This document shows positions 1 to 11,200 of a stretch of 64,000 bases of DNA, one piece after another (position 1 is the stretch's first letter; each line of letters opens with the position of its first letter). Source of the stretch: Monosiga brevicollis MX1. Taxonomy: Eukaryota > Opisthokonta > Choanoflagellata > Craspedida > Salpingoecidae. The stretch is taken from NCBI RefSeq assembly GCF_000002865.3, contig NW_001865039.1:1840438-1904437 (forward strand). The letters are read 5' to 3'. The notes beneath the pieces are model-generated. The model was not told the origin of the DNA and did no database searches. It saw only the letters and a list, made by a program, of their open reading frames with translations. Both the position numbers and the translations under genes were made by a program.

Positions 1-987
1 GAGAGAGAGAGAGAGAGAGAAAGAGCGAGAGAAACCAAGTCGTTGACACCAAAGAGCAGCCCTAGGCGAAAAGAAAGAGGCACTAACTTCGTCCTGGGCT
101 TCAACATCAACGTCAAGCTCCAACAACATCTCCGTCACTTTGACATGACCGTAAGAGCAGGCACGGTGCAGTGCTGTTTCCCAACACTGTGGGTTGATGC
201 ACCACCATGACATCCAGGCACAGCATCACCACGTGAATTCAATAACAAGATGATCCTTCTTATGTTCGGTGCAAACACATATAGACGGAAAAGAAAAGCG
301 AGAGGAAGCGATAAACATCAAAGAACAGCCATGAGGAAAAACGGGAGAAGGTATTGACCTTGGCTTTTGCATCAGCGCCAAACTCCAACAGCATTTTCAC
401 CAACTTGACGCGGCTGCAGGCCAAGTATAGTGGCGTTATGCCATTCTGCGGGTTGATGCAAGACCATGCGTCCAGTAATACAATCAGCCCTTATGTCCCC
501 TCAGCACAATTGAATCAAGAGGAAGAGGAAGAGTAAACAGTCATTAAACAAGGTTAGGAAAAAGAGGTGCTCACCGCGGTTTTGGCGTCAGCATCAACGC
601 CATGCTTCAGCAGTATCTCCACCACCTCCACGAGACCTTTATCGCAGGCATTGTGTAATGGTGTAAAGTGGGGCTGTGCGTGGAGTACATACAGGTGCAT
701 CAGCATGCGTTTCAGGTTACACCATGACTATCACCGTGAAGATCTGTCCACCACATTCGAAGCAAAAGTGACCCACTCGACACAAGGCTATCAACCGCCA
801 TACGTACCCAATCACCAGTGCAAGTGGCAGCGGATCGAATGCGTTGAGGATCCCAACTGTTCAGTAGCCGCAGCGCCTTTCGTGATTCACATGATTTACA
901 CGCCTCGTACAGCTGTTTTCCATCATCCGAACTCATGGCAATTGGTCTTCTTCCCCCTCTGCTATGAATCTCACTACTCAAACTCAA
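1..987 (-). CDS. Ankyrin-repeat protein, partial (runs off left edge)
   Basis: Read on the minus strand, three successive exons each encode about one ankyrin repeat. They lie near 570-690, 355-460 and 88-205 and contain 'TPLHNACDKG..VEVVEILLKHGVDADAK', 'TPLYLACSRVKLVKMLLEFGADAKAK' and 'ETALHRACSYGHVKVTEMLLELDVDVEAQ' (each abbreviated), matching the TPLH..A..G...v..LL..GAd consensus. The first exon (to about 808, donor GGGTACGT) encodes a non-repeat N-terminus including 'DDGKQLYEACKSCESRKAL'. The start is either the ATG at 936 or one nearer 987; 936 begins the more coding-like segment. Introns start GTTAGT, GTACG or similar and are about 60-150 bases. Ankyrin arrays are protein-binding scaffolds, so no specific role can be given. 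The C-terminus is outside the window. Confidence 0.72.
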
Positions 988-999
988 ACACCAACCGAT

Positions 1000-1860
1000 A
1001 GGGACTTCAACACAAATATGAGTCTCAAGTGCGCGAGTCAGAAAAAAGGCAGTCGATCAGCCACACCGCTGCCTCTCGCCTTCGACAAGCCCGGACAAAA
1101 GAGTTGATCTTCTTACCTCCGATGGATATGACGGTAGTTGCAGACCAAGACCGGGAGCTCGCAAGTACAGTGAGAGCATTGGTGCCACGTGAATGAAAAA
1201 AAAAAACAAAAAACAAAAAAAAAAAAACGTGGTGACAGCATCAAAGACCCCACAAAAAAATGCATGACCACCTTGCCAAAGAGTTGACCACTTTCTCTTC
1301 GTCCAGACTTGTGTAATCTATATTTAGGCGATGTAATTTCGAAGGTGTCGCAGAAATGGCAAAAACGACCACCCACGCCGTCAAATGTGAACGGCGCAAG
1401 CCCCGCATCAGTATCCATTGTTGTGTCCTCAGACTGCAGTGAACGCGGGAGTGCCGTTGCACGATCTATGCTCTCTTGATTGAACCGTCTGTGCTGGCTT
1501 TTGAGCAGATGATGAGGGACGCTGCCACAGATGACGAGGCATTGCCACATTATCATCGCAGAGCTTACAAAGCAACCATGTTGACCGTACACACTTGGGC
1601 CGCGACGATGCTGTGCTGTCACTAGAGGTTAATCCGACGCTTTGGCACCCCTGTGCGCGTCTTCTGACGTACCGGTGCATCGGTATCAGGCATTTTATGC
1701 GCGGTCTGAACATGGCTGCATAGTTTGTTGCTCGAAAGACGATTCATAGCTCGACCTTTTGCTTGCCCCGTTCTTCGCGTTTCGCGATATGGAGCAGCTT
1801 GTTCATTCGCTGCCGCTATTTATTAAAAAATCAGCGAAAAGTCTAGCACGGTCAAACTTG
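1000..1860. other. Intergenic stretch, no gene recognised
   Basis: An A-rich run lies at about 1196-1227. Open frames on the minus strand here (for example 1113-1622) read through low-complexity Phe-rich sequence from the A/T tract and show no recognisable family motif, so they are treated as chance frames. A short upstream promoter of the ankyrin gene would fall here. Confidence 0.4.
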
Positions 1861-1862
1861 CC

Positions 1863-2645
1863 CTACAGATGGATCGAGCCAACTTGACTTGCTCCTCGTT
1901 CTACATCCCTCTCATCCCGTCTCCCGTTGAGGAAGATGGCTTGAGGCAATCCCATCGTCCCTGGTTGTCGGTCTGCCAACAGTTCGTCAAGACTCAAAAA
2001 ATGCCGCGTACAAGCCTCGGCTGTTGCGGCTGTTACTCTTGCTGAGTTCTGAGTCACCGTGGTGGTAAGATGTATGTTCGAGTCGGACTCCAATCCTCGA
2101 AACCAGTCATTGCTCAAAGGCACCTGGCATACGGGGTTGTCCGAGCTTTCAGCGTCTTGATGACGAGTAAGAAGAGCAAGCTCGGCAGAGCTGAGTTTGG
2201 GAATCCGATCAAGCAATTTGTTGTTCTCATTGAGTGCGTTCTCTCGGGCACTGCGACGAATTTCAAGAAGCTCGCACACAACCTCCACGATCATGCCATG
2301 GCTCGTACACGCACGCTTCTCACTGCAGGTCTCTAGCCGGTTTGTCAAAGCTAAGCGCTCATGTGCCAGAATAATCCGCCTGACGTCATGAGGTTGGATG
2401 CCTCGCTGTCTCCGCGTTGAGCAGCCACAAGATCTGCTCTGGTGATACCGTGCAGCTCAAGAAGCTCGTCGGACCGATTCGGGCCCTCCCGGCACTGGCG
2501 CTCAAAGGAGGTTGACTAGACTGCCAAGTTGTTGATGAGGACGGCCATCGACCCCTAAATACTGTTGAACTTCAATGGATGTCATCGAACCCGCCGTGAG
2601 CTGACGTAAGAGCTGGGATGCACGATCTGCCTTGGCTCGACGCTC
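1863..2645 (-). pseudogene. Degenerate coding stretch, coiled-coil-like, family unknown
   Basis: Minus-strand translation gives three adjoining segments that look like real protein but sit in different frames without convincing splice sites between them. In order they contain 'LLRQLTAGSMTSIEVQQYLG', 'SDELLELHGITRADLVAAQRG' and a longer piece from about 2400 to 1863 with 'IILAHERLALTNRLETCSEK' and 'ENALNENNKLLDRIPKL', predicted helical and coiled-coil-like. The frame changes could reflect a decaying host gene, sequencing error in a live gene, or very short introns I cannot confirm. A possible ankyrin-like scrap ('CWEPLHCVALW') lies just upstream near 2730-2760. No function is assigned. Confidence 0.3.
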
Positions 2646-3105
2646 GGCCTTTAGGCACAAATACCACTGTCAGCTGTATGCGGGGAAATGTCAAGGTTTC
2701 AGCACCAAAGAGCTACACAGTGAAGCGGTTCCCAACACCAAGGCGCACCGACATCCTTGAAAACCCCAGCTTCCATCATACCCGGGCGTTGCATTGCGTG
2801 GACATGCCTGTTTAGCCCGGCGATGCCGCATGCCGGCGGTCTGTCAGCAGAGGCGGGCTGACCCGAAATGGCAGCCATAAATCAGTAAGTCCAAGAAGAT
2901 GAGCATTCAAAAGCTTTGCCTAAATCATAATTAATGGTGCAAAACTAGAATCCAACCTTTTATTTTCTGAAGATTGATCAACTGGCCACCAGGGCGCTGC
3001 CGTTTATCTTGCCAGACAGCTCCAGCCTCCAACAGAGGGAAAAGTGAATGGAAAAAATAAGGGCACAAAAATACCCTTGGTGGTAACTGGACATCCTACA
3101 TCAGC

Positions 3106-3506
3106 ATGTTACGTAAGTCTGTCACCAAACTGCGCGATCGTCGTTTTATATTATCGACACTCACGGAGATCTGCACTCAATACGTCATGCCCCTCACCGA
3201 AGCCCGCGCCTGCGCCTGGGTCGATCTCCTGCTCAAGGATCCGGTACATAAGTTCAACCTCGCTCCGGCCACCGTCTTTGCTTCCCACGCCTGGAAGTAC
3301 AGCTTTGCCATCACAGTCGATACCATCCTGCGCCACGAGTTCCGGGAAGCGCCCGGCGCTTACTATTGGATCGACCTCATCCCCAACAACCAGCACATCG
3401 CCACCGATCTCCCCTACGAATGGTGCGTTGGCGGTGAATGGAGGCTGCAAGAAATGGACGTGCTTGGATGTGCCCGTGATCCCTCGCCTCGCTCTTTGTT
3501 TCTCTC

Positions 3507-3538
<32 letters not shown>

Positions 3539-4807
3539 CCTTCTTCTTTCCTTTACTTTTTTTCTTGCTGACCGTCCTCCCACCGCAGGTGGTGCAACAC
3601 GTTCCAGGAGAACATCAAGCGCATCGGCCGGGTGCTGCTAGTGATGAGCCCTTGGCGCGACCCGATTCCCATGACGCGTGCGTGGTGTCTGTTTGAGATG
3701 ATGAACGCCCTCCACGGCAAGGTGCAGCTCGACATTCGGCTGCCCGAGGCCGAGGTTGATGGTTTCGTGGAGGCCCTGGCCGACAACCACAACGAGGTCA
3801 TGGACATGCTGGTGCGCGTGGAGGCACAAAAGGCCGAGGCGTCCAAGGCAAGCGACAGGGACATGATCTTCAAAACAGTGGAGGAGACGGTCGGCTTTCC
3901 CGAGCTCAACACCAAGATCAAAGCGCAGCTGCGCGCCTGGTGCCTGGAGCAGGCGCTGGTGGCCGTCAGGGACCGTGAATCTGAGGACGGCAAGAGCATG
4001 AACTTTGCCAATTTTTGCAATCATGTTGGGATCGTGCTGTCAGCCTTTGGCGAGTTCGACAAAGCCCTCGAAATTTCAATCAAGGCCCTGGAGATTTGCT
4101 TGGCCACACGGGGTGAGGAGCACATTCACACTGCCACCATGTACATCAGAGTTGGCCGTATCTATCGGCGTCAGCACAAATACGAGCAAGCATTAGAGTA
4201 CCACGACAAGGCGCTGAAGATTACGTTGAATTCGCAGGGCGAAGAGCACCTCAGCACGGCCTCCACCTACAACAGCATGGCCCTCCTCCACACCAACCTC
4301 AAGCAATATGAGTCAGCGCTCGAGTGTCACGACAAGGCCTTGAAGATTATGTTGGCAACGCTGGGCGAGGAGGACGAGAACACGGCCGGCGCCTACAACA
4401 ACATGGCCAACGTCTTCAAGAGCCAGAGGGAGTCCGTGAAATAGACAGAGTACTACAGCAAAGCGCTGAAGATTTTGCTCCTGACGATGGGCGAGAAGCA
4501 CCCGAGCACAGCTGCCGCCTACAACAACATGGCCATCATTTACAAGAAGCAGGGCCAGTACGGGCAAGCGCTTGAGCATTACGACAAGGCCTTGATCATT
4601 TGGACGGCAGTGTTGGGCGAGGAGCATCCCCGCATGGTGTCTGCCGTCTTCAACAAGGCCATGGCCTACCAGAGCCAGGGCCAGCAGGAGCAAGCCCTCG
4701 AGTACTACCGCAAGGCCTTGAGGATTCGAAGCCGGACGCTGGGCATGGATCATGCAGACACGCGGCGTATTCAAAAGGCCATCGACAAACTCGAGGCTTC
4801 TTCCTAG
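3106..4807 (+). CDS. SHAW-domain (TIR-like?) + tetratricopeptide repeat protein, interrupted by an in-frame stop
   Basis: Exon 1 is 3106-3422; an intron (3423-3588) with a T tract of roughly 28 follows; exon 2 starts at 3589 and rejoins the frame as '..PYEW|WCNTFQ..'. The N-terminal ~200 residues carry 'VFASHAWKY', 'YYWIDLIPNNQH', 'LLVMSPWRDPIPMTRAWCLFEM', a pattern I know from protist proteins that precede kinesin-light-chain-type TPRs. Its alternating hydrophobic strands resemble a TIR-like fold, but that is inference. At least six ~42-residue TPR units follow ('YNNMANVFKSQ', 'ALEYHDKALKI', 'LGEEHP'). A TAG at 4442-4444 interrupts one repeat exactly where helix B should run; the same frame continues with perfect TPRs to TAG at 4805. 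The product is therefore either truncated after four repeats or full length by recoding, polymorphism or sequence error. TPRs bind protein partners; no pathway can be assigned. Confidence 0.75.
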
Positions 4808-4812
4808 GGCGA

Positions 4813-4814
4813 GG

Positions 4815-4848
<34 letters not shown>
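4813..4848. repeat. (GT)n microsatellite
   Basis: About 16 GT units start right after the TPR gene stop codon, probably in its 3' UTR. Confidence 0.9.
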
Positions 4849-4849
4849 C

Positions 4850-6230
4850 AACAAGAGCAACTTGTGCATAAGAACCCATAAAGACTCCGTCCTCTTCCCC
4901 AACCCGGATCGTAAAATGGCACTCAAGACCGTGGGAAATGACGACCTGAAAGACTCAGACATTGTGGGTTCAACCGACTGCACACTTTACGTGTTAACAG
5001 GAACACACTCACAGCATGTGTCGTGTCGATCAAAGGCAGACATGGCTCGAAAGAATGGTAACTCAGATCTGATTTGGGACTTTTTGCATGACCATGCATG
5101 ATCTACCCCACAATGCAGCCATTGCGTTGACGTCGAACAGAGTCAAGACGATGAGGAATTCATCACGTCTCATAGGCCTATAGAAACGTGCAAGATAAAG
5201 AAGAGAAAACAATTTCAGACAGAGGAAAAAAAGAAAAGGCCAACAGCACCATGTATTCCCATCTGGTCACCCACGATAGTACTAGCATGGCCCAACATGG
5301 CTTAACTGCGGCGATCGGACGAGAGCCGGTGTATTCCATGTGGTATGACCGTTGGCAACAATGACAAGGCTAATTTGTGGATATAAACGTGTTGGTTTGC
5401 ATCTTAGGGCACCTTGAACCTGTCGTCCTGGCGGAGCGTCATGAGGCACAGCGGGGGACGATGCACCCACACTCGCGCGCTGGAGTCGTGCACACACCTT
5501 GTCACTCAAGAGCCACGACAGTACGTCAAGCCCTTGGTTCCAGGCGGGTCAGATGGCAAAACATCAATTCCCCAGAAGATGATCGAAGCAACGGTACCTC
5601 GGGACTGGCACAATGGACCGGTCAAGGATGGACCAGCTTCCCCGAACTGGCACAAGCCTGCATGATCGACTGCGGTTATTGCACCGGCTTTGGCGTGTTC
5701 CTCCGCACACGCTTAACCATGGGCATGGGCAGTTCAGAGCAAGCGAGCGCAGCACTCGGCTTAAAAGTGACACTTGCTCTCACCGCATTGACTCTCTCTT
5801 CTCTCTCACATGTGAATGTCAATGCGCGCACCTTAAAAGCTCCTTCTGCCTAAGGCAAGAACACATGATCATGGGTCAATGTCGTTGATGGCCGTTGCAG
5901 AGCCTGCAGCTCCGGTGGTTCCGAATGTTCGACAGGCCTTGATTCGCGATGCGCTGCGCTGCATGGTCAAGGTTGGCGTCCATGCATGTATGCACGGATC
6001 CTCAGCTTGCAGAGGTAACACCAGTCAGTCACAAATTCACAGCATTTGAGAACGCCGATTCGGCGCGCCAAAGTGGCGCTGTTGGAGGCCTCTGGGGCTT
6101 GGGTGACTGCCCGTTGCCGTCAACATGTTGCTTCTTGACCACGCACGGCGACCCCGTGCGCAGCCCGAACCATCGCTTGGTTGGTTGGATGGATCATTTT
6201 ACACCTGGTGCATTAAGCACCGCCGCCATC
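4850..6230. other. Stretch without a confident gene; possible 5' exon of the GT43 gene
   Basis: No family motif was found on either strand. One suggestive element is the ATG at about 5708, followed by a hydrophobic segment ('LGLKVTLALTALTLSSL') that would suit the type II membrane anchor expected for the downstream glucuronyltransferase, but no splice path was established. The rest appears non-coding. Confidence 0.3.
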
Positions 6231-6309
6231 AATGACCCGTCACTGGACCGCCATGCCCGCCTCAACAAATTCGCCTGCCAGACGGCAGCGAAGACCACTG
6301 ATATGGTCA

Positions 6310-7712
6310 TGGGCAGTGGCGCTAATTCTATGCTGTCTCATGCCAAGAAACAAAGGTCTCCCGCTGCATGCCACCGGATCAGCCCCTTCAACATCTGATG
6401 CTGTCCTTTCAGCTTTGGACACGACGGCATCAGTCTCGGATGACGCGGAACCCATGCTATATTTGATTACCCCAACCTACGCACGCGAAACGCAGTTTGT
6501 CGATCTGACCCGCCTCTGCCAGGTATGCTGGGTAGCTGCGACGGCGTTGGACGACAATTCTGTCTGCCCGCTGGCAGGTTCTGACATCTTCTGCACTGTC
6601 TCTCACGGGTGTAGACGCTTCTCCTTGTGCCGCGCGTGCACTGGATTGTGATTGAAGATGCTGAAGACTTTTCTCCCCATGTCACCCAGTTTATGGGTTG
6701 GTGCACGGCCCAAACTGCCCCCGTTGCCTACCTTGAGCATGCATGGTCTCTTGCTAACCTTTTTGCTCCTTTTGCCTCTTGACAGCGGAATGCGGTGTCA
6801 ATTATTCGCACCTACACGCGGCCACACCTCCGCTGCGCAAAGGGCGCATTTGTCAAAAGATTGATCGGCGCATCGGCTGTACGGAGCATCGCTTGGGTCT
6901 CAGGCGGGTAGGTGCCAGGCGCCGTGTGCAGACGGGACGGTGCAGTTTGTGGGCCAATCCTCATACATTGGTTGCTCAGCTGCCAGAAACTCGAGGATCG
7001 GCGCCCCGCAACGCTGGATTGGCTGAAGTTCGCCGACTTTTGCACGAGGTAGGGCAAGAACGCGCCCGCATGAGTCACGCGACAGCTACGGCTGAAAAAC
7101 ACCCCTTGCCCCCCTCTTTGACCAATGCGCACCGACCTGAGCCAGCTGCCGACCAATTCTTTCCTTTTGTTTTTCTAGAATGGCAACGAGGGCCTGGTGT
7201 ACTTTGCTGACGACGACAATACATATTCCATCGAGCTTTTCAAACGCATGCGTAGCATCAAGACGGTTCGTGGGCGTGTCGCGCCTGGGTTGACCTCGCC
7301 ATCGCGAGCCGTGCTTCCCTCACAACGCTGGTGTGCACAGATTGGCATTTGGCGAGTGGGCTTCCTTGGGAAAATGCGCTACGGAGGCCCTCTCTCCGAG
7401 ATGACCCCTGAAGGCCCCAAGTTGACGGGCTGGCACGTTGGGTGGGATCCGAACCGTCCATACCCGCTGGACATGGCGTCGTTTGCCTTTGCGGCGCGTT
7501 TAATCGAGGACAACGAAGTCCACTTCCCCATCCAAGCCCCACCGGGACAGTTGGAGACCATGTTCTTGGAACGACTTCTTGGTCGGAATGCCAAGCTCGA
7601 GGTCATGGACACTGATGTTACTCGCGTACTCGTGTGGCACACTCGCACTGAGCGACCCTCGCTGGGGTTGGAAGGAAAGCTTCCCGAAGCTCCAAACACG
7701 CCTGTGATTTAA
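6310..7712 (+). CDS. Beta-1,3-glucuronyltransferase-like, GT43 family
   Basis: Family GT43 enzymes (B3GAT1-3) transfer glucuronate from UDP-GlcA in the Golgi, for instance to finish the proteoglycan linker. Exons: up to 6522 ('LYLITPTYARETQFVDLTRL'), 6615-6696 ('RVHWIVIEDAEDFSPHVTQF'), 6786-7048 ('CGVNYSHLHAATPP' ... 'RNAGLAEVRRLL'), 7179-7265 ('GLVYFADDDNTYSIELF'), 7341-7712. The DDD triplet is the metal/UDP-binding DxD motif. The last exon has 'IWRVGFLG', 'GWHVGWDPNRPYPLDMASFA' and the hallmark 'RVLVWHTRTE'. All junctions keep frame. The middle exon may contain one further intron, since 'KGRICQKIDRR...' is not family-like. The 5' end and the expected N-terminal membrane anchor are unresolved; 6310 is a nominal boundary. 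A proteoglycan-type role is inference from the animal family. Confidence 0.85.
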
Positions 7713-8290
7713 AAATCTCTTCCTTCTTTTGCTGGGAAGATGTTATGCAAACTAGAAAATCGACGTATTTATGTGCCTACATTGTCTTGAAACGACTTGG
7801 TCTGCCTCAAACTGTGACTCTTTGCAACAGCCCCGTCGCTGAAGCCCCGTCGAAAAAAGCTTTCACGCAGCTCCACCCGGCAGGGCGTCCTGAAAGTAAA
7901 ATACATCACTCCACCTCCAACGAAAATGATGACATTTTGGTTTGGCTCCTCCTCTCTTTTCGTCCCACACACATCCACAATCCATGTCCCTACCATTACG
8001 ACCTTACTCCCTTTGCACCAGCAACATGCGCACATGCTTCAAGCATCTAACTTCGCTTTTTAACCTTTGAACCCAGCTGACAGTGGGAGCGGGACAGGGA
8101 CCCGCGAGGGGAGGCGTAACGGCAGTGGGCTGGGCCGTCCATGACCTGTTCCTGGTCACTGCTTGGTGTATTGTACCGGACCGTCGATTCTTTTTTCCTC
8201 TCTCTGTGAGTGTTTTGTGGTGGCCTGAAGTAGATTGCTGTCGCGCTCCTCTGGTGGGGCGGGCCTAGGCGGCCTTGCCGTGTATGGACG
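7713..8290. other. Intergenic region between GT43 and receptor genes
   Basis: Short frames on both strands show no recognisable motif. It should contain the GT43 3' UTR and the receptor promoter. No repeats are evident. Confidence 0.5.
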
Positions 8291-11200
8291 GTGGTCATGT
8301 GGCAGGCGCAAATTTGTATCTGTGCTATACTGCTGGCAGCATGGACGCGCGGCGCATCCGTGCCCGGGCCATCGGCACAGGCCAGCCTGCCGCCCAGGGC
8401 TGACGACGCGTGGTCGGTGTTGGACCAGGTGTTGGCGCCCACCACTCTGGAAGCCTTTTTGAGACACGATTATCGCCGCAATCTGCGGCATGTGCGGGCC
8501 ACCAGCTCGCGCAATCTCTCATCGCTCGACCCTTGGATTGAGCGCCTTTGCAATGTTGACGCGTTCATGGGTGAAACCTTTTCACAGCTACGCGCTGTTC
8601 CCGGTGCCGTTCAGTATAAGACTGCGACTGGTTCCGATCGACCTCTCCCCCCAACGCCCACATGGACTGAGGAGGCGCCTCGCTTTTACGCCAGCGGTGA
8701 ATCCATGGTCCTGCGTCGAGAAGCAACGACCGCCCCGCTATCTGACCTCGAGCTTGCACTCCAAACTGTCTTTCACACGACTCACTCCACGGTCCATGCC
8801 TACATTTCGTCGGGCGGCGCTCAGGCGCTCCCTTATCACACCGACAGGTTAGCCAGCCGCCTTGCAATCCCAACCTTCCACCACTTTGTTTTGCTACTTT
8901 TATTTTCTCCTGTACCCCCGCACACCCAGCCTGTGAAAAAGCTTCGTCAGCATATGCCTGTCGTCAAGGCGCAAAGCGTGACCAACCGCAACCTCACACG
9001 ATTCACCCCCTTTTTTTTTCCCTCCCATTTCGCCGCCCAGCTACGATGTGATAGTCCTTCAAGTTTCTGGGGTCAAAAAGTGGACCATTTGCCAGCCTCC
9101 ATCCCTTGAAACAGCATGGCCGAACCCCTCGCCTGCTGACCTGGCCCAACTTTATGAGCTCCGGCATGCCAACCCTGACGGTACGCTCACCAGCCACCCT
9201 CTGTACTGACCTCCGCACCGCCTCTGACCCTGATCACACGCCTTCCTTGTTGCCCCCCCCCAGGCTGCTCGAATTTCAATCATCGCACAATCGAACAGCT
9301 CAACTGTCAAAACCTGACTATGCTCGCCGGCGACATGCTGTACCTGCCGAAATCCATGATCCACGTAGCGCACACAAAACCGGGAACCGTCTCCGCCCAT
9401 CTCACCTACTCTTTGGACAGAGAAGGAGGCATGTGGCGAGATGTCATATCACGCGCGTGCTCCACGTGGCGCCTTCCTCTGTGTCCCGAGATCCTGGGTT
9501 CGCTCCAGCGAGCCAAGTCCACAGACGCCGCGCTACCTTGGCTACAGCTTGCCTACGAACCCGTGCGCCCAGGCGCGCCCGTGACCTCCACCCATTGTTT
9601 GCGTCTGTATTCGATGGTGTTTGGCAAAGAGTTTTACTCTCTTGCTTCACTGCTGAGCCCACGACCTGGGCTGCTGGGCTACCTTTCGACGCTGCAGCGC
9701 AATTGGCAATTGGCTATCCTGGCAGAATGCCATGCGGAGCAAGCAGGCTACACCATGCGTAGTTTTATTGAGACACCTGAAGCCTCCGTCAGCGATGTCA
9801 GAATGCGCCGAAACGTTTTCCCATACAACCCTCCCTGCAACAGCAACGGCGGATACTGCTTGAATTGCTATCAGAGTTCCTGCAACAACGGGTGCTCGGG
9901 CATTGACGCCTGTGATGGTTATGTGCGTTTTGTATGTTTGCCCGACATCGAGCCTCCCAACCCGCCTCTGCTGACTTTGCGTGTTGGGCGTGTTGCCCAT
10001 TAGTGCTCGGCGTCATGTGATGTGCAGGTTTGCAACTCCTGTGGCTGCGTAAGTTGCTCGTTTACACTTGGTGCAAAAAATGCAACACTTGCGCATGCCT
10101 CTTGCTTACCTCCGATCCTGCTTGCCCTTCAATCTGGTGAAATCGCAATGGGAACAAACACGTAGGATGGGACCTGGGGGACAGGTTCGATATCTGGCTC
10201 TGTGATTTCATGTGCCGACATCTTTTCTCATTTCGTGTTGCCCGCGTCATCTCTCTTATATCAACCGCCACGTTGCCCGCTGGATGGATCCAGGTTGTGG
10301 GTGTGACAGGTAAGGCACGCCGGCTGCGGTCACTGCGCATTTTTTCGTCGATTCATTGTTGATATACGTGTTTGGCTTGTTGATGCCCCAATATCCAGTT
10401 GTAGCATGACGGATGGGTGTGATGATAATTGCAACGAAGGCTGCCCCTTCTGTTCCTCCGCTTGTGATGTCCAAACCTGCGGCACCGTCGCCTGTAGAGC
10501 TGGCCATTTCCAACACACCGGCAATATTGTTCAAAACGGCTGCCAAGGTAAGTCCCCTGATTGTTATTTGATCGTCTAACAGCTCGCACCTCATGAATAT
10601 GCTTGCCATCTAGCATGTGCCGCGGGCAAGTATCAACCCACAGTAACATTGACAACCCAATGCACACCCTGCCCAGAGGTATGTCTCATTTACTTGTTTG
10701 CGTTTGTAGAATGCATCATTTCAGGCCGCCGCTTGTTACTCAACAGGGTACTTTTCAAGATCAAACTGGCCAGGCAAGCTGTGCAGGGTGCGCGACTGCC
10801 GGGCGCACGTGCATGGTCAATCAATACCAATCTGGCTGCGGTGGCAGCTCTGCTGGCACATGCTCCACCTGCCCCATCGGTACTTTTCTTCACATGGTTG
10901 ATCACCGAGAGACCGCCTGCGTTCCCATCGAAAGCGGGTCTAGCTCTTCGATCTCTTCCATCTCCTCCATCTCTTCCACCTCTTCCACCTCTTCCACCTC
11001 TTCCATCTCCTCCATCTCCTTCACCTCTTCCACCTCTTCCACCTCTACTACCTCTTCCACCTCTTCCACCTCTACTACCTCTTCCACCTCTTCCACCTCT
11101 ACTACCTCTTCCACCTCTACTACCTCTACTACCTCTTCCACCTCTACTACCTCTACTACCTCTTCCACCTCTACTACCTCTACTACCTCCTCGACCTCCT

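Noticed and set aside
1113-1622. Minus-strand 169-residue frame
   Set aside because: Ends in a Phe-rich run from an A/T tract and shows no family motif or plausible splice context.
5377-5853. Plus-strand 158-residue frame
   Set aside because: No recognisable motif and no amino-acid pattern typical of a folded protein. Only its last hydrophobic part was kept as a possible leader for the GT43 gene.
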